A stretch of DNA of 64,000 bases from Aureispira sp963837355 (GTDB lineage Bacteria > Bacteroidota > Bacteroidia > Chitinophagales > Saprospiraceae): positions 485,798-549,797 of the forward strand of contig CAWIMY010000008.1 in NCBI GenBank assembly GCA_963837355.1. Direction: 5' to 3'. Each line of letters starts with the position of its first letter. Positions within the stretch are counted from its first letter, which is position 1. This document shows, one piece after another, positions 16,473-25,034 of this stretch. Both the position numbers and the translations under genes were made by a program. A model generated the notes under the pieces. It was not told where the DNA came from, made no database searches, and saw only the letters and a list, made by a program, of their open reading frames with translations.

Positions 16473-18158
16473 TCATTCTAACACCCAAGAAAGCACGGTC
16501 GCCTTCTCGGCGCTTTGTACCGCTACAAAATAAATCCCCGCAGGCCACCCCCGCCGAGCAAGGGGAAACTGTTGTTGGCCTTGCGGCAAAAGCGCGGTCG
16601 TTTGTTCATAAACTACTTTGCCCAAGGCATCGCAAACTACGATTCGAAGCGCCGAAGGGCGTTCTAATGCTACCGTTAGCAAGCTGTGGGTTGCACTTGG
16701 ATTGGGAGATAATCTGGCTGAAAGTGGGGGCGCACTCGGCGGTAAAGCCCGCAATCCCAAACTGGTATCCATACTAAACTTAGCTAAAAAAATATCGTAA
16801 CCAAAATCACTAATCAAGGTATCGCCTACAAAAATAGAGGTGTCCTGAAAACTACCTGCAATGTATAGCTCGCGGCTATTCGGCACCAGCAAATCATAGC
16901 AAAAATCATTGTAATAATGTCCCAATGTTTGCCCCCATTTATAGGAGCCCGTGGAGTCGTATTTTAGAATAAAAATATCCGTTGGACGATTGAGGTGCCG
17001 ATTACGCAGCGAATCCCCGTTGAGGACTAACAAACTGTCGAGCGTTCCCATGAAATAGAGGTTGCTGTGTTCATCCGTCGCTACGCCATAAATGCGCTCA
17101 TCAAAAAAGCCACCATCGGGGGAGCCAATTCCTCGGTTGTCGCGGCCAATAATCTTCGCCCAAATCAAGCGCCCATCAGAGGCATACTTCACGGCAAAAG
17201 CATCTTCCTCCCGCTCGCCTGTCAGGTAAGTCAGGGTGCCTTCAATGGCAAAGGAGTTGTTGACCCAACCACCTGCCACTACATTTTGCGCGGCATCTAC
17301 GGCGACATAACGCCCTTGGTCACCCGCAGGGCCGCCCATCGTTTGTGCCCAAAGTAATTGCCCTACGCTATCGTACTTTACTAAAAACGCATCCACTCCA
17401 CCAAAGGAATTTTTGAATCCCCCATTGACATACAAAACATCCCTAAAAGAGCCCATGATATAGAAGCAGTTACTGGTATCGGTTGCAACGGAGTGGCATT
17501 CATCGACACCTGGTCCTTTGAGGGCACTCGTCCAAAGCGGCACCCCTGTGGGAGCCACGCCTGCCACAAATACATCGCGGGAGGTGGTCGAGGCAAGGGT
17601 ATCGGTGCCCCAAGGAAGGGCCACTTCAAAATAGCCCGTCACCACCAAATTGCCATTGTGTAGAATGTCTAAGTCGTGGGCACTGTCGTCGCCTATATCT
17701 CCTGCACTGAACGCCCATTGGAATTGGCCACTGCTGTCCAATTTAGCGACAAAAACATCCAATCGTCCTTGGCTAACTAAGCTGTCATTATTATAATATA
17801 AGGTATTGCGAAACTCCCCTGTGATATAAATCGAATGGTCGTCGGTAATGGCAATGCCGTTGATGCGGTCGGTGCTGCTGCCGCGCAATTGTTGCACCCA
17901 TTGCAAGCCGCCTTGATCGTTGTACTTGGCAATAAATCCATCTTCATCATTGATCCCAAAACTCGACAAGGGGCCAAAGCGATCCTGAAAAAAGCCAACG
18001 GCATACACGTCGCCACAAGGGGCTTTCGCCAAACTGTTGTTCTCTTCAAATCGGTTTCCTTGGATGGTCGAAATCCAACTGGTACGCAAAGCTTGGGCAT
18101 ACAACGCCGTATTAGTCATTAAAAGAAGAATCGCTAACCAACTGTATAAAATACGCAT
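16473..18158 (-). CDS. SBBP-type beta-propeller T9SS cargo protein, copy 1 of a tandem pair
   Basis: 561 residues from the ATG at 18158, the start that gives a clean signal peptide (MRILYSWLAILLLMTNTALYAQA). An in-frame ATG at 18191 would add 11 residues that do not fit one. SBBP-like propeller repeats run to about residue 470, matching the downstream paralogue almost blade for blade, with one longer loop here (GRDNRGIGSPDGGFFDERI). A type A sorting domain ends the protein (LSPNPSATHSLLTVAL...SAEKATVLSWVLE). The two genes are probably cotranscribed; no terminator separates them. Confidence 0.8.
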   Translation of the reverse strand: MRILYSWLAILLLMTNTALYAQALRTSWISTIQGNRFEENNSLAKAPCGDVYAVGFFQDRFGPLSSFGINDEDGFIAKYNDQGGLQWVQQLRGSSTDRINGIAITDDHSIYITGEFRNTLYYNNDSLVSQGRLDVFVAKLDSSGQFQWAFSAGDIGDDSAHDLDILHNGNLVVTGYFEVALPWGTDTLASTTSRDVFVAGVAPTGVPLWTSALKGPGVDECHSVATDTSNCFYIMGSFRDVLYVNGGFKNSFGGVDAFLVKYDSVGQLLWAQTMGGPAGDQGRYVAVDAAQNVVAGGWVNNSFAIEGTLTYLTGEREEDAFAVKYASDGRLIWAKIIGRDNRGIGSPDGGFFDERIYGVATDEHSNLYFMGTLDSLLVLNGDSLRNRHLNRPTDIFILKYDSTGSYKWGQTLGHYYNDFCYDLLVPNSRELYIAGSFQDTSIFVGDTLISDFGYDIFLAKFSMDTSLGLRALPPSAPPLSARLSPNPSATHSLLTVALERPSALRIVVCDALGKVVYEQTTALLPQGQQQFPLARRGWPAGIYFVAVQSAEKATVLSWVLE

Positions 18159-18417
18159 AAAGGAATGATAGTTAAAGAAATGGAAGATCAAGCCTACAAG
18201 ATAAGGAGATCGAAGGATATTATTTAACCCAATTAAGACAGAAGAGGGGACTTATAAAACGCAGGGGGCTGTATATTTGTACCCTTGCTACATTACTTTG
18301 CTTTATTATTAGGTCAAAAAGTAGCACTATAAACAAGTAGAATCCTCCTAATCTATCGTCATTATAACCACAACAACCGTGCAGTTTTTAGCCTAAAAAG
18401 AGGCTAGGTGCAAGGAA

Positions 18418-18997
18418 TTGTATACCATTCAACCATCATTTATGCTATTAATTTTATCGTTTTTTTTATGTTTGATAAGTAGCCCTGTTTTTGGACAGGG
18501 AAAAGGCACCTTTTTGGTGCAACCAACCGCCATTCAGCCACACCGCATTCAGTTTGCCTATGAACACGCTCCTATGGGTACGGTCGGTTTGTTCTATGGT
18601 AAAACTCCTGCATTAGAATTAGGAGTTGTACACGAATCTAACCAAGTTGCCAGCAAAAATACGCGAATAGTATGGCTGACCGACTTACAGCCTGCTAGTT
18701 CTTATTATGTGCAGCCCTTTGTAGCGACCGCAACAGATACTGCTTGTGGGACACGCGGCTATTATAGTACCCAGTCTCAATCCAGCTAGCCAGTCGATAC
18801 AAGTAATCTTGCCCGCGCTTACCATCGAGGAAGGGACGCTTTCTGTGTATAATGCCACAGGGCAATTATTGCTACAGCGAGCCTTTTCAGGAGACCGTAC
18901 GAACTTGTCCGTTGACCAGTTGGGCGCGGGGTGTTATTGGATAACGGTGCAAGAGGGGACGCGTTGGTATCAGGAGAAGTTATTGATTGTGCGGTAG
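18418..18997 (+). pseudogene. Small T9SS type A cargo protein, broken by one frameshift
   Basis: The first part (18418-18789) encodes a signal peptide ending SSPVFGQ and a fibronectin III-like domain (NTRIVWLTDLQPASSYYVQPFVA). It stops after TQSQSS. A one-base frame change at the CCC near 18769-18771 puts the next stretch in frame: PSLNPASQSIQV, then GTLSVYNATGQLLLQRAF and GCYWITVQ...YQEKLLIVR, a complete type A sorting domain ending at 18997. The intact gene would encode about 193 residues. As read, the protein lacks its secretion signal for T9SS. A sequencing error at the short C run is a real alternative. A perfect 13-bp hairpin follows. Confidence 0.75.
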
Positions 18998-19020
18998 GGG
19001 GAGAAGCAATGATTAAGTAT

Positions 19021-19048
19021 TCCGTAGAGTGCCACGGCACTCTACGGA
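19021..19048 (+). terminator. Hairpin after the frameshifted T9SS cargo gene
   Basis: TCCGTAGAGTGCC and GGCACTCTACGGA form a perfect 13-bp stem with a 2-base centre. No T run follows, so termination efficiency is uncertain. Confidence 0.55.
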
Positions 19049-19280
19049 GAGTTGTTAGTCCTCCCTTTCGGCAGTATTCAATAAAAACAACGTCTAACAT
19101 GTAAGGGCTGCAATTTTCGGCCAATGCAAGCAAACAACGCTGCATATTGTGGGTTGCTTTTTTTGAAAGCCTTGACACCACTTCGTCCACCAAAAATAGC
19201 TGAATCAATGGTTTTAGAAGAGAAACAATAAGGGCCATTGCCCAAATCCATCCACAGGCAGATGCTGCTTCTGCTCTATT

Positions 19281-19535
19281 CTAAATAGGGTATTGGCTTG
19301 AGTAAAACCCCACATCTTTTTGTAGCTGATAGCTACCTTTTTTTTTACCATCGTGAAATAGCAGCGATACGTTACCCATAAGGTGGATATACCCTTCATA
19401 AGAATCGTAGACTACACCCGTGTTGTTGACATAATCACCGTACGATTCGAAGACAACAATTTCTTTTTGAGCAAATAAGCTAGAGGAAGAAAGTAAGCAT
19501 AAAAGGATAAATGCAGTGGTAACTAGTAATTTCAT
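19281..19535 (-). CDS. Small secreted protein, unknown
   Basis: 84 residues from the ATG at 19535 (a TTG three codons earlier is also in frame). The signal peptide is MKLLVTTAFILLCLLSSSSLFAQ. The mature part is about 60 residues, rich in Tyr, Gly and Asp (FESYGDYVNNTGVVYDSYEGYIHLMGNV), and ends in SSQYPI. No family is recognised. The repeated Tyr/Gly/Asp pattern (SYGDY, DSYEGY) suggests a small beta-rich surface protein. It lies between two hairpins and appears to be a single-gene unit. Confidence 0.55.
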   Translation of the reverse strand: MKLLVTTAFILLCLLSSSSLFAQKEIVVFESYGDYVNNTGVVYDSYEGYIHLMGNVSLLFHDGKKKGSYQLQKDVGFYSSQYPI

Positions 19536-19581
19536 AGTTGACAAATTAAAGAGAAAAATAAGAGAGAAAGGAAGGGTTATT

Positions 19582-19615
19582 TTAGGAGTAGGGCGCAGTC
19601 GCGCCCTACTCCTAA
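19582..19615 (-). terminator. Terminator after eno
   Basis: TTAGGAGTAGGGCGC-AGTC-GCGCCCTACTCCTAA, a perfect 15-bp stem with a 4-base loop, just after the enolase stop codon on the minus strand, followed by a T-containing stretch. Confidence 0.8.
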
Positions 19616-19618
19616 CTA

Positions 19619-20908
19619 CTAGCGCAAAAACTTAAACGCCTGACGACCTGGATAATAAGCCGAGTTGCCGAGTTCTTCTTCAATGCGCAACAATTGGTTG
19701 TATTTAGCGACTCTATCCGAGCGCGAAGCCGAGCCCGTTTTGATTTGTCCTGTGTTGAGGGCAACCGCTAAATCTGCAATGGTCGTATCTTCCGTTTCGC
19801 CTGAGCGGTGGCTCATAACGGTGCTGTAACCTGCTTTATGCGCCATGTTTACGGCTTCAATGGTCTCTGTAATGCTACCAATTTGGTTAACTTTGACCAA
19901 CATAGAATTAGCGGTACCCGTTTCGATGCCCTGTGACAAGCGTTCCGTATTGGTGACAAACAAATCATCGCCTACAATTTGCATGCGTTGCCCTATTTTG
20001 TCGGTTAGCAATTTCCAGCCGTCCCAATCATCTTCGTCTAAGCCATCTTCGATGGATACGATGGGGTATTTGTTGCTCCATTCTTCCCAATAAGCCACCA
20101 TTTCGCCTGACGATAATTTGCGGCCATCTGATTTGTGGAAGTGGTACATCTGTTCTTCCGCATTATAAAACTCTGATGCAGCAGCATCCAGAGCAATTAA
20201 TACATCTTCGTTGGGGCGGTAGCCTGCTTTTTCTACGGCCATCAAAATAGTTTCAATGGCTTCTTCATTAGAGGCCAAATTGGGCGCAAATCCGCCTTCA
20301 TCACCTACATTGGTAGAGTGGTTTTTAGATTTTAAAACCTGCTTGAGGTGATGAAAAATCTCCGTGCCCATGCGCAACCCCTCGTGAAAGGTGTCGGCAC
20401 CAATGGGCATGACCATAAACTCTTGAATGTCAATAGAGTTGTCGGCATGAGAACCCCCATTCAGGATGTTCATCATGGGAACAGGAAGGGTAGTAGCGCC
20501 TACGCCGCCCAAATAGCGGTACAAGGGCAAGCCTGCCTGTTGTGCGCCTGCTCTAGCAACGGCCATAGAGACGGCTAAAATAGCATTGGCACCTAATTTT
20601 TCTTTGTTGTGCGTCCCATCCATATCCAGCATGATTTCGTCGATGGTACTTTGGTCTAATACACTGTAACCAATCAGCTCGGGGGCGATGGTGTCCATAA
20701 TATTGATACAAGCGCCCAATACGCCTTTGCCCATATAGCGCTCAGGATTGCCATCGCGCAGCTCCACGGCTTCGTATTTGCCCGTAGAGGCTCCAGACGG
20801 TACAATTGCCCGCCCCATTATTCCGCCAGTTGTAAATACCTCTACTTCAACGGTAGGGTTGCCTCTAGAATCGAGTACTTCTCTCGCAAAAATATCTTCA
20901 ATAAGCAT
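19619..20908 (-). CDS. eno: Enolase (phosphopyruvate hydratase)
   Basis: Converts 2-phosphoglycerate to phosphoenolpyruvate in glycolysis; needs Mg. The 429-residue length is typical. Landmarks: the N-terminal segment ARE.LDSRGNPTVEV with SGASTG, the GGSHADNSIDIQEFM segment, NVGDEGGFAPN with a catalytic Glu, SIEDGLDEDDW with metal-binding acids, the signature MLVKVNQIGSITET with the catalytic Lys, and VMSHRSGETED near the C-terminus. It is the last gene of a leftward cluster (holin-like gene, pseudouridine synthase, ridA, eno) with gaps of 51, 44 and 89 bp and no clear terminator inside; cotranscription is likely but not proven. Confidence 0.97.
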   Translation of the reverse strand: MLIEDIFAREVLDSRGNPTVEVEVFTTGGIMGRAIVPSGASTGKYEAVELRDGNPERYMGKGVLGACINIMDTIAPELIGYSVLDQSTIDEIMLDMDGTHNKEKLGANAILAVSMAVARAGAQQAGLPLYRYLGGVGATTLPVPMMNILNGGSHADNSIDIQEFMVMPIGADTFHEGLRMGTEIFHHLKQVLKSKNHSTNVGDEGGFAPNLASNEEAIETILMAVEKAGYRPNEDVLIALDAAASEFYNAEEQMYHFHKSDGRKLSSGEMVAYWEEWSNKYPIVSIEDGLDEDDWDGWKLLTDKIGQRMQIVGDDLFVTNTERLSQGIETGTANSMLVKVNQIGSITETIEAVNMAHKAGYSTVMSHRSGETEDTTIADLAVALNTGQIKTGSASRSDRVAKYNQLLRIEEELGNSAYYPGRQAFKFLR

Positions 20909-20997
20909 ATTAAAAGACTTAAAAGGTGAATGATGAAATTCTATGGAAATTTCCTACTCCGCCGCCTATAGTGTGGGACATTGGAGCAAGAGGTTAG

Positions 20998-21408
20998 TTA
21001 TGTGTTGACGAGTGCTATACAAGAAATCTCTACGTTGACCGACTTGGGCAATTCGCGTACGGCTACGGCTTCCCGCGCTGGGGCATTGTTGGTCGTACTC
21101 CCTTCGGGCTTGAAATAACGAGCATACACCTCGTTGATGGCTTGATAATCGTTCATATCAGCCATAAAAATGGTACATTTTAATACCTGCTCAAAACTGC
21201 TGTTGGCGGCTTCTAAGACAGCGCCTAGGTTGCGTAGTACGCGGTCGGTTTCCGTAGCAATGCTCTGCATGGCCTCTTCGTCGAGTGTTCCCGTAGCGGG
21301 ATCAAGGGCAATTTGTCCAGAGACATACGCGATGCCGTTCGCGACAACTGCCTGATTATAAGGAGCGACAGGAGCAGGGCCTTGGTTGGTGGTGATGATT
21401 TTTTTCAT
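20998..21408 (-). CDS. ridA: RidA/YjgF family enamine/imine deaminase
   Basis: Hydrolyses reactive enamine/imine intermediates such as 2-aminoacrylate formed by PLP enzymes; homotrimeric, cytosolic. It has 136 residues from the ATG at 21408; an upstream ATG at 21423 adds only five residues. Family features: GPAPVAPYNQAVVANGIAYVSGQIALDP near the N-terminus, QVLKCTIFMADMNDYQAINEVY in the middle, and the active-site Arg in NNAPAREAVAVRELPKSVNVEI near residue 105-120. Length and motifs are normal for the family. Confidence 0.92.
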   Translation of the reverse strand: MKKIITTNQGPAPVAPYNQAVVANGIAYVSGQIALDPATGTLDEEAMQSIATETDRVLRNLGAVLEAANSSFEQVLKCTIFMADMNDYQAINEVYARYFKPEGSTTNNAPAREAVAVRELPKSVNVEISCIALVNT

Positions 21409-21452
21409 GAAATATCTTGTCATAAAAGGTTAGCTCGTAGCGACCAAAGGCA

Positions 21453-22469
21453 CTACGAGAGATGTTTTAGTATAATCAATTCCTTGGCGGTTAAGAAACG
21501 CGCCTTGCCAATGGGCAGATTTTTTTTGGTGAGGGAGGCATAACGGACGCGGTCGAGTTTGACGACTTGGTAACCCAAGTGCTCAAATAAGCGGCGGACA
21601 ATGCGGTTGCGGCCGATGTGAATTTCTAAGCCAATCACGGTCGGTTTAGGGCCATATTCAATAGCATCTACAGGAGCAGGGCCGTCTTCTAACACTAGAG
21701 TTTGGCGAATTTTTTCCAAATCATCGGGATCGAGTGGTTTGTCGAGCGTTGCTTTGTATACTTTTTTGATATTGAAACTTGGATGGGATAATTTTTGAGC
21801 AAAACTTCCATCATTTGTCAGCAACAACAACCCCGTGGTATTGCGATCTAAGCGCCCAACAGGGTAAATGCGTTCTTGGGTGAGCTCGCCCACAAAATCC
21901 AAGACCGTACGGCGCTCGCGCTCATCCTGTAAGGTAGTGATAACATTCTTGGGTTTATTGAGCAGGAGGTAGACGTGGTTGCGGGTAGGAATAATGACCT
22001 CGCCCTGAAATTTCACCACATCGTCGTCTTGTACCTTATACCCCATTTCGTTCATCACGGCATCATTGACGGTGACTTGTCCATTTTTGATGTGTTCACT
22101 GGCTTTGCGGCGAGAGCAAATACCAGCATGGGCTAGGTATTTGTTGAGGCGCATGTTCTCCTCTACGGGGGCAGGGGTAGACGTTAAGCCTTTGTCTTTT
22201 TTCTTGGGTTTGGGACGTTGGCGTTGGTTGCGCTCTCCAAATTTTTTCTTAAAATCTCGCTCCCCTGATTTTTTCTTCTCCTTGTTGGTAGAAGACGGCT
22301 CGTCTTTGGAGGGGCGTTGGTTGCGATTCCGCTTTACAGGGGTCTCGTCTTCGTCTTTGGCATAATAAGACGGTTCATCCCAAGCATCATCTTTGGATGA
22401 TTTTTTTTTATAAAATTTGCTGAAAGGAGCATTTTTCTTAGAAGAATCCTTTTTAGGCGGCTTTGTCAT
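21453..22469 (-). CDS. rluB: RsuA/RluB-family rRNA pseudouridine synthase with basic N-terminal extension
   Basis: Isomerises a specific uridine in rRNA to pseudouridine; by family either 23S (RluB type) or 16S (RsuA type). 338 residues. The first 105 are lysine/arginine-rich, low-complexity sequence probably aiding RNA binding. An S4 domain follows (MRLNKYLAHAGICSRRKASEHI, about 107-160), then the catalytic domain with GRLDRNTTGLLLLTNDG carrying the catalytic Asp near 208, and IEIHIGRNRIVRRLFEHLGYQV near the end. The extended tail is common in Bacteroidota members. The exact target uridine is uncertain. Confidence 0.88.
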   Translation of the reverse strand: MTKPPKKDSSKKNAPFSKFYKKKSSKDDAWDEPSYYAKDEDETPVKRNRNQRPSKDEPSSTNKEKKKSGERDFKKKFGERNQRQRPKPKKKDKGLTSTPAPVEENMRLNKYLAHAGICSRRKASEHIKNGQVTVNDAVMNEMGYKVQDDDVVKFQGEVIIPTRNHVYLLLNKPKNVITTLQDERERRTVLDFVGELTQERIYPVGRLDRNTTGLLLLTNDGSFAQKLSHPSFNIKKVYKATLDKPLDPDDLEKIRQTLVLEDGPAPVDAIEYGPKPTVIGLEIHIGRNRIVRRLFEHLGYQVVKLDRVRYASLTKKNLPIGKARFLTAKELIILKHLS

Positions 22470-22520
22470 AATAAATAATAGTAATTGAGGAACGGCAAGA
22501 AGTAAGCAGCCCTAGTACCG

Positions 22521-23039
22521 CTAGATGGTATTGTTGTCCTCCTTTTCATTGACAATTGGAGGGTTAGGACTATCGGGAGTAATCGGCTGGCTAGCTGTAA
22601 TGGGTAAATGCTCAACATGAACAGGATCACTAGTGTCAGGAATCGTAGTAGTCGCCTCTTTAGGGGCTAAAATAGCAGGACTCCTAAGCATCTTCGACAT
22701 GATGTTGAAAACGGGCTCTTCGATGTAGCGGTCTCTGTTTTTTATCAAATAATAGGTGCCTCCAAAAATGATGACCGACATCAGCGCAAAACTTACCACA
22801 TAACTGCCCGCAGGCAGGGCAAAAGACAGCAGCCAACCCACCAACAGAGCTAAGGCGACCGCCAAAAATACGCCGCTAATAATGGCAATGCTCCACATCG
22901 CAATTAGACCAGCCAAAGCCGCCAAACCACGAGAGAGATCCAAGGCAATTTGCCCGCGATAGTTATCAAATTTCTCATCTAAGTAATCCGTCAAAGAGTC
23001 TTTGACACGATCCGTTATTGTTTTTTTGTTACCAAACAT
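22521..23039 (-). CDS. Holin-superfamily-like membrane protein
   Basis: 172 residues from the ATG at 23039 (MFGNKK...); the frame extends to 23156, but the extra part is unlike coding sequence for this family. An amphipathic N-terminal helix (ITDRVKDSLTDYLDEKFDNYRGQIALDLSRGL) is followed by two membrane segments (about residues 40-75 and 85-105, the second followed by IKNRDRYI). This resembles the phage holin superfamily III / DUF1469-like proteins that occur as chromosomal housekeeping genes and are not lytic. The C-terminal 60 residues are polar and Pro/Thr-rich. No phage genes are nearby. Confidence 0.6.
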   Translation of the reverse strand: MFGNKKTITDRVKDSLTDYLDEKFDNYRGQIALDLSRGLAALAGLIAMWSIAIISGVFLAVALALLVGWLLSFALPAGSYVVSFALMSVIIFGGTYYLIKNRDRYIEEPVFNIMSKMLRSPAILAPKEATTTIPDTSDPVHVEHLPITASQPITPDSPNPPIVNEKEDNNTI

Positions 23040-23342
23040 CCATGGAAAAATTAATCGAAATAAAGGAGTATATAAACCAGCAAGGCTGTTGTCTACAGGC
23101 AACAACAAGGGTTGCAAAGTACAACAACTACTAAGAATAGAAGAAAGAAGCGCCATAAAATTACTGCTCCTAGGGACAACCGATAATTGTATAGGGGTTA
23201 CTGTGCTAGTGTAACACTATTTTTGCCTACTTAGTTTTCAAGGGATTTCATAAAAAACACCCTAAGCTCTCCCGAAAAAGTTCTATATTGAGGGATAGAC
23301 GCGAAGGGCTTCCCCTTTTTTTACAGAGCTTGATCAATCATT

Positions 23343-25031
23343 ATGACTGTACTTTTATTCTTTCTTTTATGGGTGTTGATCGCCCAGCCCGCCACGGCAC
23401 AACCGCCCATGTTGAGCAATCAAGGGGCGCTAATTTCAGTGCAAGACAGCGCTTTTGTGGCTGTACACGGCAACGTGCAAAATGAGGCCAACGGAACATT
23501 TGATAACCGCAGCGACATCTATGTGACAGGAGATTGGGAAAATAACGCTAGCAACGAGGCGTTTGTCAGCAGGGGAGAAGGCGTGGTCTACTTGCGCGGC
23601 AATACGCCCAGCATCCAAGGCCAATCCATTACCCGTTTTTACGACTTGCGCTTAGAACAAGATAGCATTGCTTACGCTACAATAGATGTCTACGTCGATG
23701 GCTTTTTGCGACTCAATAGCCGCGAATTTAGCGTAGACACCCACACCGTACACGTTTTTAATCCCGATTTATTAGCGGTGGAGCATAGCCAAGGGGCTTA
23801 TTGGGGCTATGTGAGTGCTTTGGGCGAAGGCGGGTTGCTTCGTGCCACAGACAGCGTAGCCTATTATTTTTATCCCTTGGGCTCTTCGGTGCAAGGCCAA
23901 AACTTTTTTCGCCCTGTTGCTGTGCGCCCAACTACCAACAGTGCCGCCCGTTTCAAGGCGCGCTTAGCGCATGAAGATCCCAGCGCCGCAGGGCTAGACC
24001 GCCAACGCCGCAACTTTGAGATTTGTACCATCAATGATCAATTTTATCACCGCATTGAACGCAGTGCAGGACTACCTGCTGCCGATTTGTTGTTCTATTA
24101 TGATAATGCGACAACGAGTTGGAATGGTCTCGGGCAGTGGACAAGTGCGTTTCGTTGGGACAATGCCCAAGAGGGGATTGCTGGAGCAAGTGCTGTGTAT
24201 AATTTAGCTACGCTAACTAGTAGTCAGGCCATCAACGGCTTTGTGCCGCCCTTTTTTGCGTTGTTGGACAGAAGTCCAAGTACACAGATAACCGTGGCAC
24301 CCAATCCCATTTGCGCCGACGAAACGGCTCTTGTAACAGCTAGTGCGAGCCGAGGGACGTTTAGCAATTACGATTTTTATGTGGATACTTTTTTAGTCCA
24401 ATCAGGGCCGAGTGACCAATATGTCATTCGGGCAAGCCGCTCAGGGGAGGTGCCAATTTGGGTCGTCGGTAGCTGGCCCAATTGTGGGACGCAAAGCGAT
24501 ACCTTCTTCTTAACGGTGTTGGACAGCGTTATTGCTGCCGCTTTTTCAGATACTATCATTGTAGCGGGGACGGCTGCCAGTTTAACGGCCACAGGTGGCG
24601 ACTTTTACAATTGGTTGCCCGATAGTGCGTTGACTTGTGCGGTTTGTGCTACGACGCAAGCAAGCCCAACTAGTACTCGCCGTTATCAAGTAGAAGTAGA
24701 AAATATGGACGGTTGCCGCGATACCGCTAGCGTTTTGGTAGAAGTGCGAGAAAACGTTGATCAGATTTTATTTATTCCCAATGTACTCACTCCGAACAAC
24801 GACGGGTACAACGATACTTGGTTCATCAAAAATGTAGAACTGTTTCCTAGAAACAGCGTACAAATTATCAACCGTTGGGGCGATGTGGTCTATCAAAGCC
24901 AAAACTACCGCAACGGCTGGGACGGTACTTATGGGGGCGCTCCTTTGCCCGCAGGCACTTATTATTACATCCTAGATTTGGGCGATGACTGGGGATTTTT
25001 CAAAGGCGACGTGACTATTTTAAGAGAATAA
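23343..25031 (+). CDS. Secreted protein with T9SS type B (gliding-motility-associated) C-terminal domain
   Basis: 562 residues. The signal peptide ends near QPATAQP. The N-terminal half contains beta-rich, helix-poor sequence (ISVQDSAFVAVHGNVQNEANGTF...DWENNASNEAFVSRGEGVVYLRG), and an Ig-like segment follows near residues 315-400. The last 90 residues are a CHU/gliding-motility C-terminal domain: FIPNVLTPNNDGYNDTWFIKN, INRWGDVVYQSQNYRNGWDGTY, LPAGTYYYILDL and KGDVTILRE. That domain directs export by the type IX system and, in the type B class, usually depends on an SprF/PorP partner. The next gene, 3 bp downstream, encodes exactly such a partner, so the two form a cargo/partner operon. Confidence 0.88.
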   Translation: MTVLLFFLLWVLIAQPATAQPPMLSNQGALISVQDSAFVAVHGNVQNEANGTFDNRSDIYVTGDWENNASNEAFVSRGEGVVYLRGNTPSIQGQSITRFYDLRLEQDSIAYATIDVYVDGFLRLNSREFSVDTHTVHVFNPDLLAVEHSQGAYWGYVSALGEGGLLRATDSVAYYFYPLGSSVQGQNFFRPVAVRPTTNSAARFKARLAHEDPSAAGLDRQRRNFEICTINDQFYHRIERSAGLPAADLLFYYDNATTSWNGLGQWTSAFRWDNAQEGIAGASAVYNLATLTSSQAINGFVPPFFALLDRSPSTQITVAPNPICADETALVTASASRGTFSNYDFYVDTFLVQSGPSDQYVIRASRSGEVPIWVVGSWPNCGTQSDTFFLTVLDSVIAAAFSDTIIVAGTAASLTATGGDFYNWLPDSALTCAVCATTQASPTSTRRYQVEVENMDGCRDTASVLVEVRENVDQILFIPNVLTPNNDGYNDTWFIKNVELFPRNSVQIINRWGDVVYQSQNYRNGWDGTYGGAPLPAGTYYYILDLGDDWGFFKGDVTILRE

Positions 25032-25034
25032 TGT

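Noticed and set aside
18272..18279. TATATTTG as a promoter for the gene at 18418
   Set aside because: No TTG at a normal distance, and it would leave a leader of about 130 bases; kept only as a possible weak site.
18819..19238. Minus-strand 139-residue open frame
   Set aside because: Its C-terminal part is antisense to the conserved type A sorting domain of the plus-strand gene at 18418-18997, and it has no recognisable domain.
21434..21459. Hairpin CTCGTAG...CTACGAG between the pseudouridine synthase and ridA genes as a terminator
   Set aside because: The stem is only 7 bp with a long loop, overlaps the stop codon and lacks a T run; the cluster looks cotranscribed.
22521..23039. Prophage lysis gene
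   Set aside because: The holin-like protein is alone, in a housekeeping cluster with no endolysin or structural genes.
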